Below, in pieces: positions 1-7,668 of a stretch of DNA of 13,671 nucleotides. The first letter of the stretch is position 1, and each line of letters begins with the position of its first letter. The stretch comes from an uncultured Mollicutes bacterium (GTDB lineage Bacteria > Bacillota_I > Bacilli_A > RF39 > UBA660), in assembly GCA_900543055.1 (NCBI GenBank), contig UQQI01000040.1, positions 1 through 13,671 on the forward strand. Reading direction: 5' to 3'. The notes beneath the pieces are model-generated. The model ran no database searches. It was not told where the DNA came from and worked only from the letters and a program-made list of their open reading frames with translations. Position numbers and translations under genes: made by a program.

Positions 1-38
1 TGTTTTTTATATAAAAATTTTTTATATCTAACAATACA

Positions 39-67
39 TTGCAAAGAAAAATATTATATGCTACTAT
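39..67 (+). promoter_or_regulatory. Promoter of the coiled-coil/amidoligase operon
   Basis: A -35-like TTGCAA (39–44) is followed after 17 nt by TACTAT (62–67). The -10 is preceded by TG one base upstream (59–60), giving an extended -10. Transcription would start near 74–76. That lies downstream of the ATG at 58 and supports GTG 97 as the real start. A second TATAAT at 67–72 overlaps it but has no well-spaced -35. Confidence 0.45.
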
Positions 68-96
68 ATAATATCGTTCAAAAAGGGGGATTATTA

Positions 97-591
97 GTGG
101 AAGAAAGTGAAATTTATAAGAAACTTAATAAAGATATAAAAGAACTAGAAGAAGAATTAAAAGATGCAAAATCAAAAAAAATAAAAGTTAAAACCACCAG
201 AAACTTAAAAATAACTGCTCGTCTAATTCAACTGCTTGCACCATATGTCACAACAAGTTTAGTACTAGCAGGAGGATTTAAATATACGAATAATACACCA
301 ATAGTAAAAGATAATGAAAGATTATATTTAACTGCATACGAAGAAGTAGATAGTGATATGAACTTTGACTTAGATACAAAATATGAAAAAAGCAAAGGAC
401 AAAGTGATAAATTAGTTATAATAACAAAATGGCATAAGCAAAAAGATTGTTATGAAAGAAAAATTTCAGTATATGATTTAAATAATATTTCACCTGATAT
501 AATCTTTGATAACATTGAAAATAGTCCAGAAGAGATTCTTAATCATTTAAAAGAACCAATCACTTCAAAAATAGAAATAACAAAAAATTAA
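97..591 (+). CDS. Membrane-anchored coiled-coil protein of unknown function, N-terminal part of a split gene
   Basis: I do not recognise a named family. I start it at GTG 97 (164 aa) because AAAAGGGGGA (81–90) is an ideal ribosome binding site 6 nt upstream; the in-frame ATG at 58 has none and probably lies before the transcription start. The first ~30 residues are charged and heptad-like (KELEEELKDAKSKK), so probably a coiled coil. A hydrophobic segment follows (about 47–66, LIQLLAPYVTTSLVLAGGF), then a ~95-residue polar domain. The frame ends at TAA 589–591 straight after six A's. The -1 frame stays open from this point into the next frame, which supplies a second membrane segment and a C-terminal coiled coil. 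Together they would make a coherent 263-residue protein with two membrane segments. I infer that this frame and the next are one gene broken by loss of one A, or less likely read by -1 slippage at A AAA AAT (582–588). Confidence 0.7.
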   Translation: MEESEIYKKLNKDIKELEEELKDAKSKKIKVKTTRNLKITARLIQLLAPYVTTSLVLAGGFKYTNNTPIVKDNERLYLTAYEEVDSDMNFDLDTKYEKSKGQSDKLVIITKWHKQKDCYERKISVYDLNNISPDIIFDNIENSPEEILNHLKEPITSKIEITKN

Positions 592-629
592 CAAGTTCAC
601 AACTAAAAGAGAAAGACTATTATAAAGCA

Positions 630-887
630 ATGATTCGTTATGAATTTAAAGATGAATTTATGATAGTAGAAGAAAATGATATGCAAAATTTATTATCAAC
701 AATAGCCTATTTATTAGCAACTACATTAGTTTGTGAAGGAGTATATTATGCAAGAAAAAGTCTAACAAAGTATAGTTTTACAAAAGAAATGGAAAAAATA
801 AAAAGTAAATATAGATCTGATGACATCGATAGAAAAATAAAAAGATTAGAAATTAAGAAGGATACTTATAAAAGATTATATGGATAA
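630..887 (+). CDS. C-terminal part of the split membrane coiled-coil protein (second membrane segment)
   Basis: From ATG 630 this encodes 85 residues: a short acidic lead, a hydrophobic segment at about 20–41 (LLSTIAYLLATTLVCEGVYYA), and a lysine-rich helical tail that looks like a coiled coil. No convincing ribosome binding site precedes ATG 630; GAGAAAG at 609–615 is about 14 nt away. The frame is open upstream to 588 (KLTSSQLKEKDYYKAM) and joins exactly to the end of the preceding gene at the A-run. This suggests it is not an independent gene but the second half of a 263-residue protein. Its stop (885–887) overlaps the amidoligase start at 880 by 8 nt, so the two are probably translationally coupled. 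Function unknown. Confidence 0.55.
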   Translation: MIRYEFKDEFMIVEENDMQNLLSTIAYLLATTLVCEGVYYARKSLTKYSFTKEMEKIKSKYRSDDIDRKIKRLEIKKDTYKRLYG

Positions 888-1914
888 TTCAAATATTCTA
901 AATAGTCAATCATCAGAAATATTTAAATTATTAAATCCAAAAGAAAACTGTGCACTATCAAAATTAAAAGGACTATATTTAGAAGAAATATTATTAGAAC
1001 TAGATAAATATTATCTAGATTATAGAGAAGATTTAGGAATACCACAAGAAGAAACGTTTGGATTAGAATTAGAATTTGAACCTGCTAAAAAAGAAAATAT
1101 AAAAACGGAATTAGAAGAACAAAAACTAGATAAATCATGGAGACTAAAAAAAGATACATCACTAGAACAAGGAGCAGAAATAAACTCACCAATCTTAGTT
1201 GATTGCAAAGACAGTTGGCAAAACCTATTAGATGTATGTAAAATTCTAAATAAGAATTCAGTAATAGGAGAAAAAGCAGGAGGACATATTCATGTAGGAA
1301 CACAAACTATTGGAGGAAATAAAGACTACTGGTTAAATTTTATAAAGTTGTGGTCAACATATGAAAATATTATTTTTAGATTCTCTTATGGAGAATATTT
1401 AAGTTATAGACCAACACTAGATGAATATGCAAAAACTGTTTCTAAAAGATTTTTAAAAGTATATAAAAAATTAGTCGGAAACGAAAAAATAGACGCATAT
1501 GACATTGTAAAAAAACTTTCTATTAATAGATATCAAGCAGTAAACTTTGAAAATGTAATGAACCTTGACGAAAAAATAGAAGGAAACACAATTGAATTTA
1601 GATGTCCCAATGCTTCTTTAAATCCAGTGATATGGCAAAATAATGTTAATTTATTTATAAAATTTCTAGATTATTCTAAAAATAAGGAATTCAATAATGA
1701 TATAGTAGAAAAAAGAATAAGAAATAAAGATAATTCTTACTATGATATTGCCTTGTATGATGAAATATACCTAGATCAAGCACTAGAACTAGCAGATATA
1801 TTATTTGATAATAATTTAGATAAAGTATATTTTCTAAGACAATATCTAAAATCATTTGAAATAGGAAATAATACATTAGAAAAAGCAAAACAATTTACAA
1901 AAGTAGCAAATTAG
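880..1914 (+). CDS. Putative amidoligase (Amidoligase_2, COOH-NH2 ligase family)
   Basis: 344 aa. The family shares the glutamine synthetase/gamma-glutamylcysteine ligase fold and uses ATP to form amide bonds between a carboxylate and an amine. Visible hallmarks in order are FGLELEFE (60–67; the E-x-E metal/ATP site), KDTSLEQGAEINSPIL (about residue 95), GGHIHVG (134–140) and IEFRCPNASLNP (238 onward; E239 and R241). These match the expected order of the family core. The substrate cannot be read from the sequence. Known relatives are proposed to modify peptides or proteins or to act in amine metabolism. The start overlaps the end of the upstream membrane gene by 8 nt and has only a weak ribosome binding site (AAAGA), which suggests coupled translation. 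A strong terminator follows. The enzyme has no signal peptide and should be cytoplasmic, perhaps working with the membrane-anchored partner encoded just upstream. Confidence 0.82.
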   Translation: MDNSNILNSQSSEIFKLLNPKENCALSKLKGLYLEEILLELDKYYLDYREDLGIPQEETFGLELEFEPAKKENIKTELEEQKLDKSWRLKKDTSLEQGAEINSPILVDCKDSWQNLLDVCKILNKNSVIGEKAGGHIHVGTQTIGGNKDYWLNFIKLWSTYENIIFRFSYGEYLSYRPTLDEYAKTVSKRFLKVYKKLVGNEKIDAYDIVKKLSINRYQAVNFENVMNLDEKIEGNTIEFRCPNASLNPVIWQNNVNLFIKFLDYSKNKEFNNDIVEKRIRNKDNSYYDIALYDEIYLDQALELADILFDNNLDKVYFLRQYLKSFEIGNNTLEKAKQFTKVAN

Positions 1915-1915
1915 G

Positions 1916-1945
1916 AAGAATCAAAACAAAAATGATTCTTTTTTT
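1916..1945 (+). terminator. Rho-independent terminator after the amidoligase gene
   Basis: AAGAATCA (1916–1923) pairs perfectly with TGATTCTT (1933–1940) around a 9-nt loop, followed by TTTTT. It begins 2 nt after the stop codon and separates the amidoligase operon from the next gene. Confidence 0.8.
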
Positions 1946-1958
1946 CTTTAAAAGTAAT

Positions 1959-1988
1959 TTTACTTAACCATATTTAACGTGTTATAAT
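1959..1988 (+). promoter_or_regulatory. Extended -10 promoter of the four-membrane-segment protein
   Basis: TTTACT (1959–1964), an 18-nt spacer, and a perfect TATAAT (1983–1988) preceded by TGT (1980–1982). The -10 ends only 16 nt before ATG 2005, so the expected leader is about 10 nt and begins at or in the AGGTGAT ribosome binding site (1995–2001). Confidence 0.65.
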
Positions 1989-2004
1989 TACACTAGGTGA
2001 TGAT

Positions 2005-2775
2005 ATGAATAATAGAATACTATTCTTAATTTACAATAACGAAGTAAAGTATTTGCAAAATAGTAATATGGATCATAGAGAATGGTTTTTATCTTTAGGA
2101 GGAAAACAAGAAGAATATGAACAATTGATAAGAGGCTTTATAATGGATGGGAAAGTTCTTTTTTTTAAAGGCTCAGAATTTAAATATGATAATGAAGTTT
2201 ACGATACAGCAAGAAAATTTGCTCATAACATACGGAGTACACTAAATAATAATAACTTAGTAATTTGTTGTGGAATATTGCCAGGGCTTCCAGGTCAAAA
2301 ATGGGAACCAATCCTAGTATTAAATGAAAATGAAATAGAAAACTATGTTGAAAAGCCAATAAAAGTACCAGAGAAAAAAGAGATAAAAGAATTTCATCAA
2401 GAACCAGTTTTAGAATTTAAAAATAACTATGAAGACGAGAAATTTATAAAAGTAGCAACAACATTTACAACAGTTATTTTAATATTAACAGTAATAGCTA
2501 AAGTAGTACTAATTTCAACAAAAAAAATGAATCCGTCATCATTTGGAGAAATATTACTAATACTTGCTCAAGTACTAACTCTCATAGGAACAATATACGG
2601 ATATAAAAAGAAAAAAGAATTTACAAAGTACTTGTCACTACTAGCAGCAATCTCTATAATTTTAACATTTGATTTATTCGATATAATTATAGGTATTATT
2701 TATTTTATATTTTCTGTTGACCAAGGATATTTTGTTTCACTAGAAAACTTTATAAAAGAAAAAATTAAGAAGTAG
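2005..2775 (+). CDS. Uncharacterised membrane protein with soluble N-terminal domain
   Basis: 256 aa, family not recognised. Residues 1–110 form a soluble domain with no signal peptide and a Gly/Pro-rich stretch (CGILPGLPGQKWEP) near its end. A charged linker (about 115–148, rich in K/E) follows. The C-terminal half holds three to four hydrophobic segments: about 150–171, 180–200, 209–223 and 225–239, the last two separated only by DLFD. The N-terminal domain is probably cytoplasmic, as a sensor or binding domain on a small membrane anchor, but nothing in the sequence fixes a function. It has its own promoter and a good AGGTGAT ribosome binding site just before ATG 2005. The gene ends in TAG, with acetyltransferase debris right behind it. 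Confidence 0.75.
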   Translation: MNNRILFLIYNNEVKYLQNSNMDHREWFLSLGGKQEEYEQLIRGFIMDGKVLFFKGSEFKYDNEVYDTARKFAHNIRSTLNNNNLVICCGILPGLPGQKWEPILVLNENEIENYVEKPIKVPEKKEIKEFHQEPVLEFKNNYEDEKFIKVATTFTTVILILTVIAKVVLISTKKMNPSSFGEILLILAQVLTLIGTIYGYKKKKEFTKYLSLLAAISIILTFDLFDIIIGIIYFIFSVDQGYFVSLENFIKEKIKK

Positions 2776-2821
2776 GTAAGGTATAGCATGAATGAATTGA
2801 AAAAAAATAAGTATTTGAAAT

Positions 2822-2968
2822 AATTGTTGGTTTTGAGGAAAAACTATAGTTCTGCCAGGAATATTGACTGGCTCAAATTGTGTAATAGGAGCAGTAAGTA
2901 TAGTAACACATGATATTCAAGATAATGTAATAGTTACCAGTAATCCTGCAAAAAATAATAAAAACTAA
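2822..2968 (+). pseudogene. C-terminal remnant of a hexapeptide-repeat O-acetyltransferase
   Basis: Reading the frame that ends at TAA 2966–2968 gives NCWF, then a TGA (2834–2836), then GKTIVLPGI, CVIGAVSIVTHDI and a final SNPAK. This matches the C-terminal end of maltose/galactoside/serine acetyltransferases of the left-handed beta-helix type, typically NVWIGGNVVILPGV, VIGAGSVVTKDI and GNPAK. The TGA falls where the family has Gly, so a GGA-to-TGA change would explain it. Two more TGAs lie upstream in the same frame (2816 and 2798) and no start or N-terminal two thirds can be found. The gene is therefore a decayed relic of about 48 codons. The family assignment is firm from the motifs; the original sugar or serine substrate is unknown. 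Confidence 0.72.
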
Positions 2969-2985
2969 AGAAGAGGGGATTGAAA

Positions 2986-5616
2986 ATGAAAAATAATAAG
3001 TTTTATGCAATGTCAACTGATGAGATACTAAAAAAATTTCAAACTAGTGAGGAAGGATTAACTAGCAAAGAAGCAACAAAAAGAATAAATAAATATGGCT
3101 ACAATGAACTACCAAGAAAAAAGCCAGATAGTATATTAAAAATATTTCTCAATGAATTACTTGATCCAATAGTTTTAATACTAATAGTTGCAATATTTGC
3201 ATCCATTCTAGTAGGAGAAATAGTGGATGCTATAGCAATCACTTTTATAATTTTAGTTGACTTGATAATGGGAACATTTCAAGAGAAAAAAGCGAGTAAT
3301 ACTGCTGAGGCTTTGTCTTCACTTGTAAAAGAAAAAGTAAAAGTAGAAAGAAATGGTGTAGAAACATTAATAGACTCTAGTGAGTTAACAATAGGAGACT
3401 ATGTCTATTTAGAGTCAGGTGATAAAATATCTGCCGACTTACGAATAATTGATGCTCATAATTTTACAGTAGATGAGTCAATTCTAACAGGAGAAAGTGT
3501 TGCAGTAGAAAAAAATGCTAAGATGTTAGCAAATAAAGAGATATCAATAAATAATCAAAATAATATGTTATTTGCGGGAACAAGTGTTGTAACAGGAAGA
3601 GCACAAGCAATAGTCGTTAAAATAGGAATAAATACAGAAATAGGTCAAATTGCTCATACAATTAATAATACAAAAGAAGAAAAATCTCCTCTAACTATTA
3701 GAGTAGAAAAATTTTCAAAACAAATTACTTTATTAATAGTAATAATTTCAATACTAATAGCAATACTTCTAGCAACAAAGAATATTCCATTGAATGAAAT
3801 CTTGTTATCAGTTATAGCCCTTGCTGTATCAGCAATGCCAGAAGGTCTACCACTTGCTTTAACAATGGCGCTAACAATAGCCTCAAATAAAATGGCAAAA
3901 CACAAAGTTGTTGCAAAAAAATTAAACTCTGTTGAATCTCTTGGAAGTTGTACAGTAATTGCAAGTGATAAAACAGGAACACTAACAGTAAATGAACAAA
4001 CTGCTAAAAAAATTTTATTACCAAATGATAATGAATATATAATAACCGGAGCTGGATATGACACAAATGGAGAAATAAATGGAACAGATGTTAAATATGC
4101 TAAAGAAATAGCACTTCTTGGTCAAATTAATAATGAGGCAAAGTTTACAAAAAAAGAACATATTGGAGACTCTATTGATATAGCTTTCTTAGTTCTTGGA
4201 GAAAAAGCAAAAACAAATATAAAAAATATTGAAATATTAGAAACTATCCCATATGAATCAGCAAATAAATATTCAGCAGTATTTTATAAAAAAGATAATG
4301 AAGTATATTGTACAATAAAAGGTTCATTAGAAGTAGTAACATCATTCTGTAATAAAATAAATTTTAGAAAAAAATTAGATATAAATAAGTTAGAAGAACA
4401 AAATGAGTATTTAGCAAAAGATGGCTATAGAGTAATTGCTCTTGCAAATGGTAGGGTAGAAGAGAAAGATTCATATTCTGAAAAGGATATAAAAGATTTA
4501 ATGTTCATGGGAATGGTTGGTTTTATTGATCCAATTAGAAAAGAAGCAGTAGGTGCAATAAAAAAATGTCACACTGCAGGAATAAAAGTATTAATGATTA
4601 CAGGAGATCATCCATTAACAGCCTTTAAAATAGCAAAAGATTTAAAATTAACAAATACATATGACGATGTAACAACAGGAGATGAAGTAGAAGAGTATCT
4701 AAAAAAATCTGAAGAAGAATTTGACTCTTTTGTTAAAAGTAAATTAATTTATACAAGAGTAACTCCTATGGAAAAATTAAAAATAGTAGAGTCTCTTAAA
4801 AGGCAAGGTGAATTTGTTGCTGTAACAGGAGATGGCGTAAATGATGCACCAGCCCTAAGAAGTGCTAACATTGGTATTGCCATGGGAAGTGGTACAGATA
4901 TTGCTCGTGAAACATCAAAAATGATTGTAATGGACGATAACTTTAAATCAATAGTAAGTGGAGTATTAGAAGGAAGAGTTGCTTATGCAAATATAAGAAA
5001 AATAACATATTTCCTAGTATCATGCGGTCTTGCTGAAGTGTTATTCTTCTGTCTATCAATTCTTTGTAATATGCCAATGCCATTAGTAGCAATACAACTT
5101 CTATGGTTAAATGTTGTAACAGATGGAATTCAAGACTTTGCACTATCTTTTGAAAAAGCGGAAAAAGACATTATGAAAGAAAAACCAAGAGACCCAAAAG
5201 AAAGTTTATTTGATAAAGATTTATTTAAGGAAATAATAATATCAGGATTATCAATTGGGTTTATAGTATTTGGATTATGGTATTACCTATTAAATATAGT
5301 TCACATGGAAACATCACTTGCAAGAGGATATATTATGGCATTAATGATTATTATCCAAAATATCCATGCATTTAATTGTAGAAGTGAAAAGAAAAGCGCG
5401 TTCTCGGTTTCACTTACAAGTAACTATATATTCTTATTTGGAGTATTGGGGTCTCTAATACTTGGAGTAGCAGTTTTAGAAGTGGATTTCTTAAATGTTA
5501 TATTAAAAACAAGTTCAATTCCATATCCACATTTAATTGGACTATTATGTTTAGGACTAGTTATATTGATAATAATGGAGTGCTATAAAAAAATTAAATA
5601 TCACAAGACTAAATAG
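2986..5616 (+). CDS. P2-type cation-transporting ATPase, probably Ca2+
   Basis: 876 aa, full length for a bacterial P2A pump with 10 membrane segments. It couples ATP hydrolysis to cation export across the cytoplasmic membrane. Visible motifs are TGES (168–171, actuator domain), PEGLP (285–289, membrane segment 4 with the ion-binding Glu), DKTGTL with phosphorylated Asp328, KGS (445–447, nucleotide binding), TGD (539–541) and GDGVNDAP (615–622). Segment 6 holds N709, T712 and D713, equivalent to the Ca2+ ligands of SERCA, and segment 5 keeps the Glu in LAEV. However, the Asn ligand of SERCA segment 5 is replaced by Gly (SCGLAEV), and TDG is followed by IQDFALSFE rather than LPA. Ca2+ is therefore likely but not certain. 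I start at ATG 2986, 7 nt after AGAGGGG; an in-frame TTG at 2980 lies too close to that site. No terminator separates it from tkt, but tkt has its own promoter. Confidence 0.9.
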   Translation: MKNNKFYAMSTDEILKKFQTSEEGLTSKEATKRINKYGYNELPRKKPDSILKIFLNELLDPIVLILIVAIFASILVGEIVDAIAITFIILVDLIMGTFQEKKASNTAEALSSLVKEKVKVERNGVETLIDSSELTIGDYVYLESGDKISADLRIIDAHNFTVDESILTGESVAVEKNAKMLANKEISINNQNNMLFAGTSVVTGRAQAIVVKIGINTEIGQIAHTINNTKEEKSPLTIRVEKFSKQITLLIVIISILIAILLATKNIPLNEILLSVIALAVSAMPEGLPLALTMALTIASNKMAKHKVVAKKLNSVESLGSCTVIASDKTGTLTVNEQTAKKILLPNDNEYIITGAGYDTNGEINGTDVKYAKEIALLGQINNEAKFTKKEHIGDSIDIAFLVLGEKAKTNIKNIEILETIPYESANKYSAVFYKKDNEVYCTIKGSLEVVTSFCNKINFRKKLDINKLEEQNEYLAKDGYRVIALANGRVEEKDSYSEKDIKDLMFMGMVGFIDPIRKEAVGAIKKCHTAGIKVLMITGDHPLTAFKIAKDLKLTNTYDDVTTGDEVEEYLKKSEEEFDSFVKSKLIYTRVTPMEKLKIVESLKRQGEFVAVTGDGVNDAPALRSANIGIAMGSGTDIARETSKMIVMDDNFKSIVSGVLEGRVAYANIRKITYFLVSCGLAEVLFFCLSILCNMPMPLVAIQLLWLNVVTDGIQDFALSFEKAEKDIMKEKPRDPKESLFDKDLFKEIIISGLSIGFIVFGLWYYLLNIVHMETSLARGYIMALMIIIQNIHAFNCRSEKKSAFSVSLTSNYIFLFGVLGSLILGVAVLEVDFLNVILKTSSIPYPHLIGLLCLGLVILIIMECYKKIKYHKTK

Positions 5617-5629
5617 CCTATGATATAAT
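5600..5629 (+). promoter_or_regulatory. Extended -10 promoter of tkt
   Basis: TGATATAAT (5621–5629) is a perfect extended -10, with a weak -35-like ATCACA (5600–5605) 18 nt upstream. It overlaps the end of the ATPase gene and sits 21 nt before ATG 5651. Transcription should start around the AAAGGAG ribosome binding site region. Confidence 0.6.
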
Positions 5630-5650
5630 ACTAACAAAGGAGTGGTTATA

Positions 5651-7642
5651 ATGATAAAAGCACCAATAGATTTAACAGAAATTAATCAACAAAAAATAAT
5701 AGATCAAATCAGATGTTTAGGAATAGATATGATAGATAATGCAAATAGTGGGCATCCTGGTATTGTGCTAGGAGCTGCTCCTATTATCTATTCATTATAT
5801 GCTAATCATTTAAATTTCGACAAGGAAGATCCAGAATATTTTAATAGAGATAGATTTGTAATGTCAGCAGGGCATGGGTCTGCACTTTTATATGCAACAT
5901 TATATATGGCAGGATTTGATATCACATTAGATGATTTAAAAAACTTCAGAAAGATTGACTCTATAACTCCAGGACATCCAGAATATGGAAAAACACCAGG
6001 CGTTGATTGCACAACAGGACCACTTGGACAAGGATTTGCAACAGCAGTAGGTATGGCAATGGCAGAAGCATATTTAAGAACGAAATACAACAAATTAAAA
6101 AGAGACATCATTAATCACTATACCTATGTTCTAGCAAGTGATGGAGACTTAATGGAAGGAATATCATATGAGGCTGCATCTCTTGCAGGAACATTAAAGT
6201 TAAATAAGTTAATAGTTTTATATGACTCAAATAACATTTGCTTAGATGGAAAAACAAGTATGACATTTAATGACAATGTTCCAATGCGTTTTATTTCGGC
6301 AGGATGGAATGTTATAAACGTTGAAGATGGTAATAACTACGAACAAATATCAAAAGCAATAGAAGAAGCCAAAGCATCAACTGATAAACCGACACTAATA
6401 GAAATAAAAACAACTATTGGAAAATATTCATTACTTGAAGGAACAAATACAGTTCATGGAAAACCACTAACAAAAGCTGATATTTCAAATATAAAAGAAA
6501 AACTATCAGTAAGAGATATACCATTTCAAGTATCACAAAGATCAATGGAAGAATTTCAAGCATTAATAAATAATAGATGTAAAAAACTATCAGAAAAATT
6601 TGAAAAAAGTATGGAGACTTTATCTGAAGAAGAACAAAATGAATTGAAAAAATTCATGAGTAGTGATAAAAAAATAGAATTAAAAGACATAATTTATGAT
6701 ATACCATCATCGCTTGAAGAGTCACCAAGAGACGCATCATCTAAAATATTAAATAATATCTCAAGCAATATTCCATTCTTAATTGGAGGATCCGCTGACT
6801 TATTCGCTGCTAATAAAACATATATAAAAGAAGGTGGAGACTTCTCATACGATGACTATAATGGGAAAAATATTTTCTTTGGTGTAAGGGAACATGCAAT
6901 GGGTGCTATTATAAATGGACTTGCCTTATCTGGATTTAGACCATATGCTTCAACTTTCCTTGCGTTTTCTGATTATTTAAAGCCAGCTATGAGACTTGCA
7001 TGTATGATGAAATTACCAAATATTTATATATATACTCATGACTCAATAAGTGTAGGCGAAGATGGTCCAACTCATCAACCTGTTGAGCAAATACTTTCAC
7101 TTAGAACAATGCCTAATATGGAAGTATTTAGACCGGCTGATACTAATGAAGTAATAGGAACATATAGAACAATTCTTAATCAAATAAACACGCCATCGGT
7201 AATTGCTCTTTCAAGAAACAAATTACCAATTCTTGAATGTACGAAAGCAAATAAAGTTGAGTGTGGTGGATATATTGCTGTAGATACAATGAAAAAACCA
7301 TCTGGAATAATAATTTCTTGTGGAGAAGAATTACATGAAGTAATAAAAGCAGCTAATAACTTAAGAACAAAAGGAATAGATGTGAGAGTAGTGTCTATGC
7401 CAAACTTGGAAAGATTTTTACAACAATCAAAAGAATATCAAGAAGCGGTTTTACCAGTAGAAATAAGAAAAATAGCTGTAGAAGCAACACCAGAATACTC
7501 ATGGAATAAAATTATCTTTAATAGTAAATATATAATTTCATTAAATGATTTTGGATTAAGTGGCTCTAAAGAAGACGTTTATAAGAAATTAGGATTTGAT
7601 AGTGAATCTTTAGAAGAAAAAATAGAAAATTTACTAAAATAA
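5651..7642 (+). CDS. tkt: Transketolase
   Basis: 663 aa, the normal length for bacterial transketolase. It is a thiamine-diphosphate enzyme of the non-oxidative pentose phosphate pathway that moves two-carbon ketol units between sugar phosphates in the cytoplasm. Evidence in order: the N-terminal NSGHPGIVLGAAP and GHGSALLYATLY (substrate and cofactor His residues), TTGPLGQGFATAVGMA, the ThDP motif SDGDLMEG (163–170) with NN about 26 residues further on, catalytic Glu414 in GVREHAMG, and HDSISVGEDGPTHQPVEQ in the pyrimidine domain. I choose ATG 5651, 8 nt after AAAGGAG (5636–5642); the in-frame GTG at 5642 is inside that site. The gene lies directly upstream of sirA and yneF, as in B. subtilis. 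In a reduced genome it probably supplies ribose and erythrose phosphates from glycolysis. Confidence 0.97.
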   Translation: MIKAPIDLTEINQQKIIDQIRCLGIDMIDNANSGHPGIVLGAAPIIYSLYANHLNFDKEDPEYFNRDRFVMSAGHGSALLYATLYMAGFDITLDDLKNFRKIDSITPGHPEYGKTPGVDCTTGPLGQGFATAVGMAMAEAYLRTKYNKLKRDIINHYTYVLASDGDLMEGISYEAASLAGTLKLNKLIVLYDSNNICLDGKTSMTFNDNVPMRFISAGWNVINVEDGNNYEQISKAIEEAKASTDKPTLIEIKTTIGKYSLLEGTNTVHGKPLTKADISNIKEKLSVRDIPFQVSQRSMEEFQALINNRCKKLSEKFEKSMETLSEEEQNELKKFMSSDKKIELKDIIYDIPSSLEESPRDASSKILNNISSNIPFLIGGSADLFAANKTYIKEGGDFSYDDYNGKNIFFGVREHAMGAIINGLALSGFRPYASTFLAFSDYLKPAMRLACMMKLPNIYIYTHDSISVGEDGPTHQPVEQILSLRTMPNMEVFRPADTNEVIGTYRTILNQINTPSVIALSRNKLPILECTKANKVECGGYIAVDTMKKPSGIIISCGEELHEVIKAANNLRTKGIDVRVVSMPNLERFLQQSKEYQEAVLPVEIRKIAVEATPEYSWNKIIFNSKYIISLNDFGLSGSKEDVYKKLGFDSESLEEKIENLLK

Positions 7643-7668
7643 AACAAAATTAGACTTTCCATTTTGTT
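7643..7668 (+). terminator. Weak hairpin after tkt, possibly attenuator-like
   Basis: AACAAAAT (7643–7650) pairs with ATTTTGTT (7661–7668) around a 10-nt loop, directly after the tkt stop. The following bases (ATCATAATAATGG) are not a T-tract, so it is a poor intrinsic terminator. Its right arm is shared with the longer hairpin at 7651–7699, so only one can form at a time. Confidence 0.35.

Noticed and set aside
9..27. AT-only inverted repeat ATATAAAAA/TTTTTATAT as terminator of an upstream gene
   Set aside because: Stem has no G or C and a one-base loop; such palindromes arise by chance in sequence this AT-rich, and no gene end is visible to its left.
58..96. ATG at 58 as start of the first gene
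   Set aside because: It has no ribosome binding site and likely lies upstream of the transcription start; GTG 97 has an excellent AAGGGGGA site.
2788..2823. Small 11-codon frame after the four-membrane-segment gene
   Set aside because: Very short, no recognisable sequence, and it overlaps the decayed acetyltransferase region.
2798..2836. TGA read as Trp (Mollicutes code), which would open the acetyltransferase frame
   Set aside because: The TGA at 2834 falls where the family has Gly, not Trp, and all intact genes use TGG for Trp and need no TGA read-through.
3654..4064. 136-codon open frame on the minus strand inside the ATPase gene
   Set aside because: It lies wholly within the strongly motif-supported ATPase and has no ribosome binding site or recognisable product. 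The same holds for the other minus-strand frames inside tkt, uvrC, the 709-residue gene and the pilin gene.
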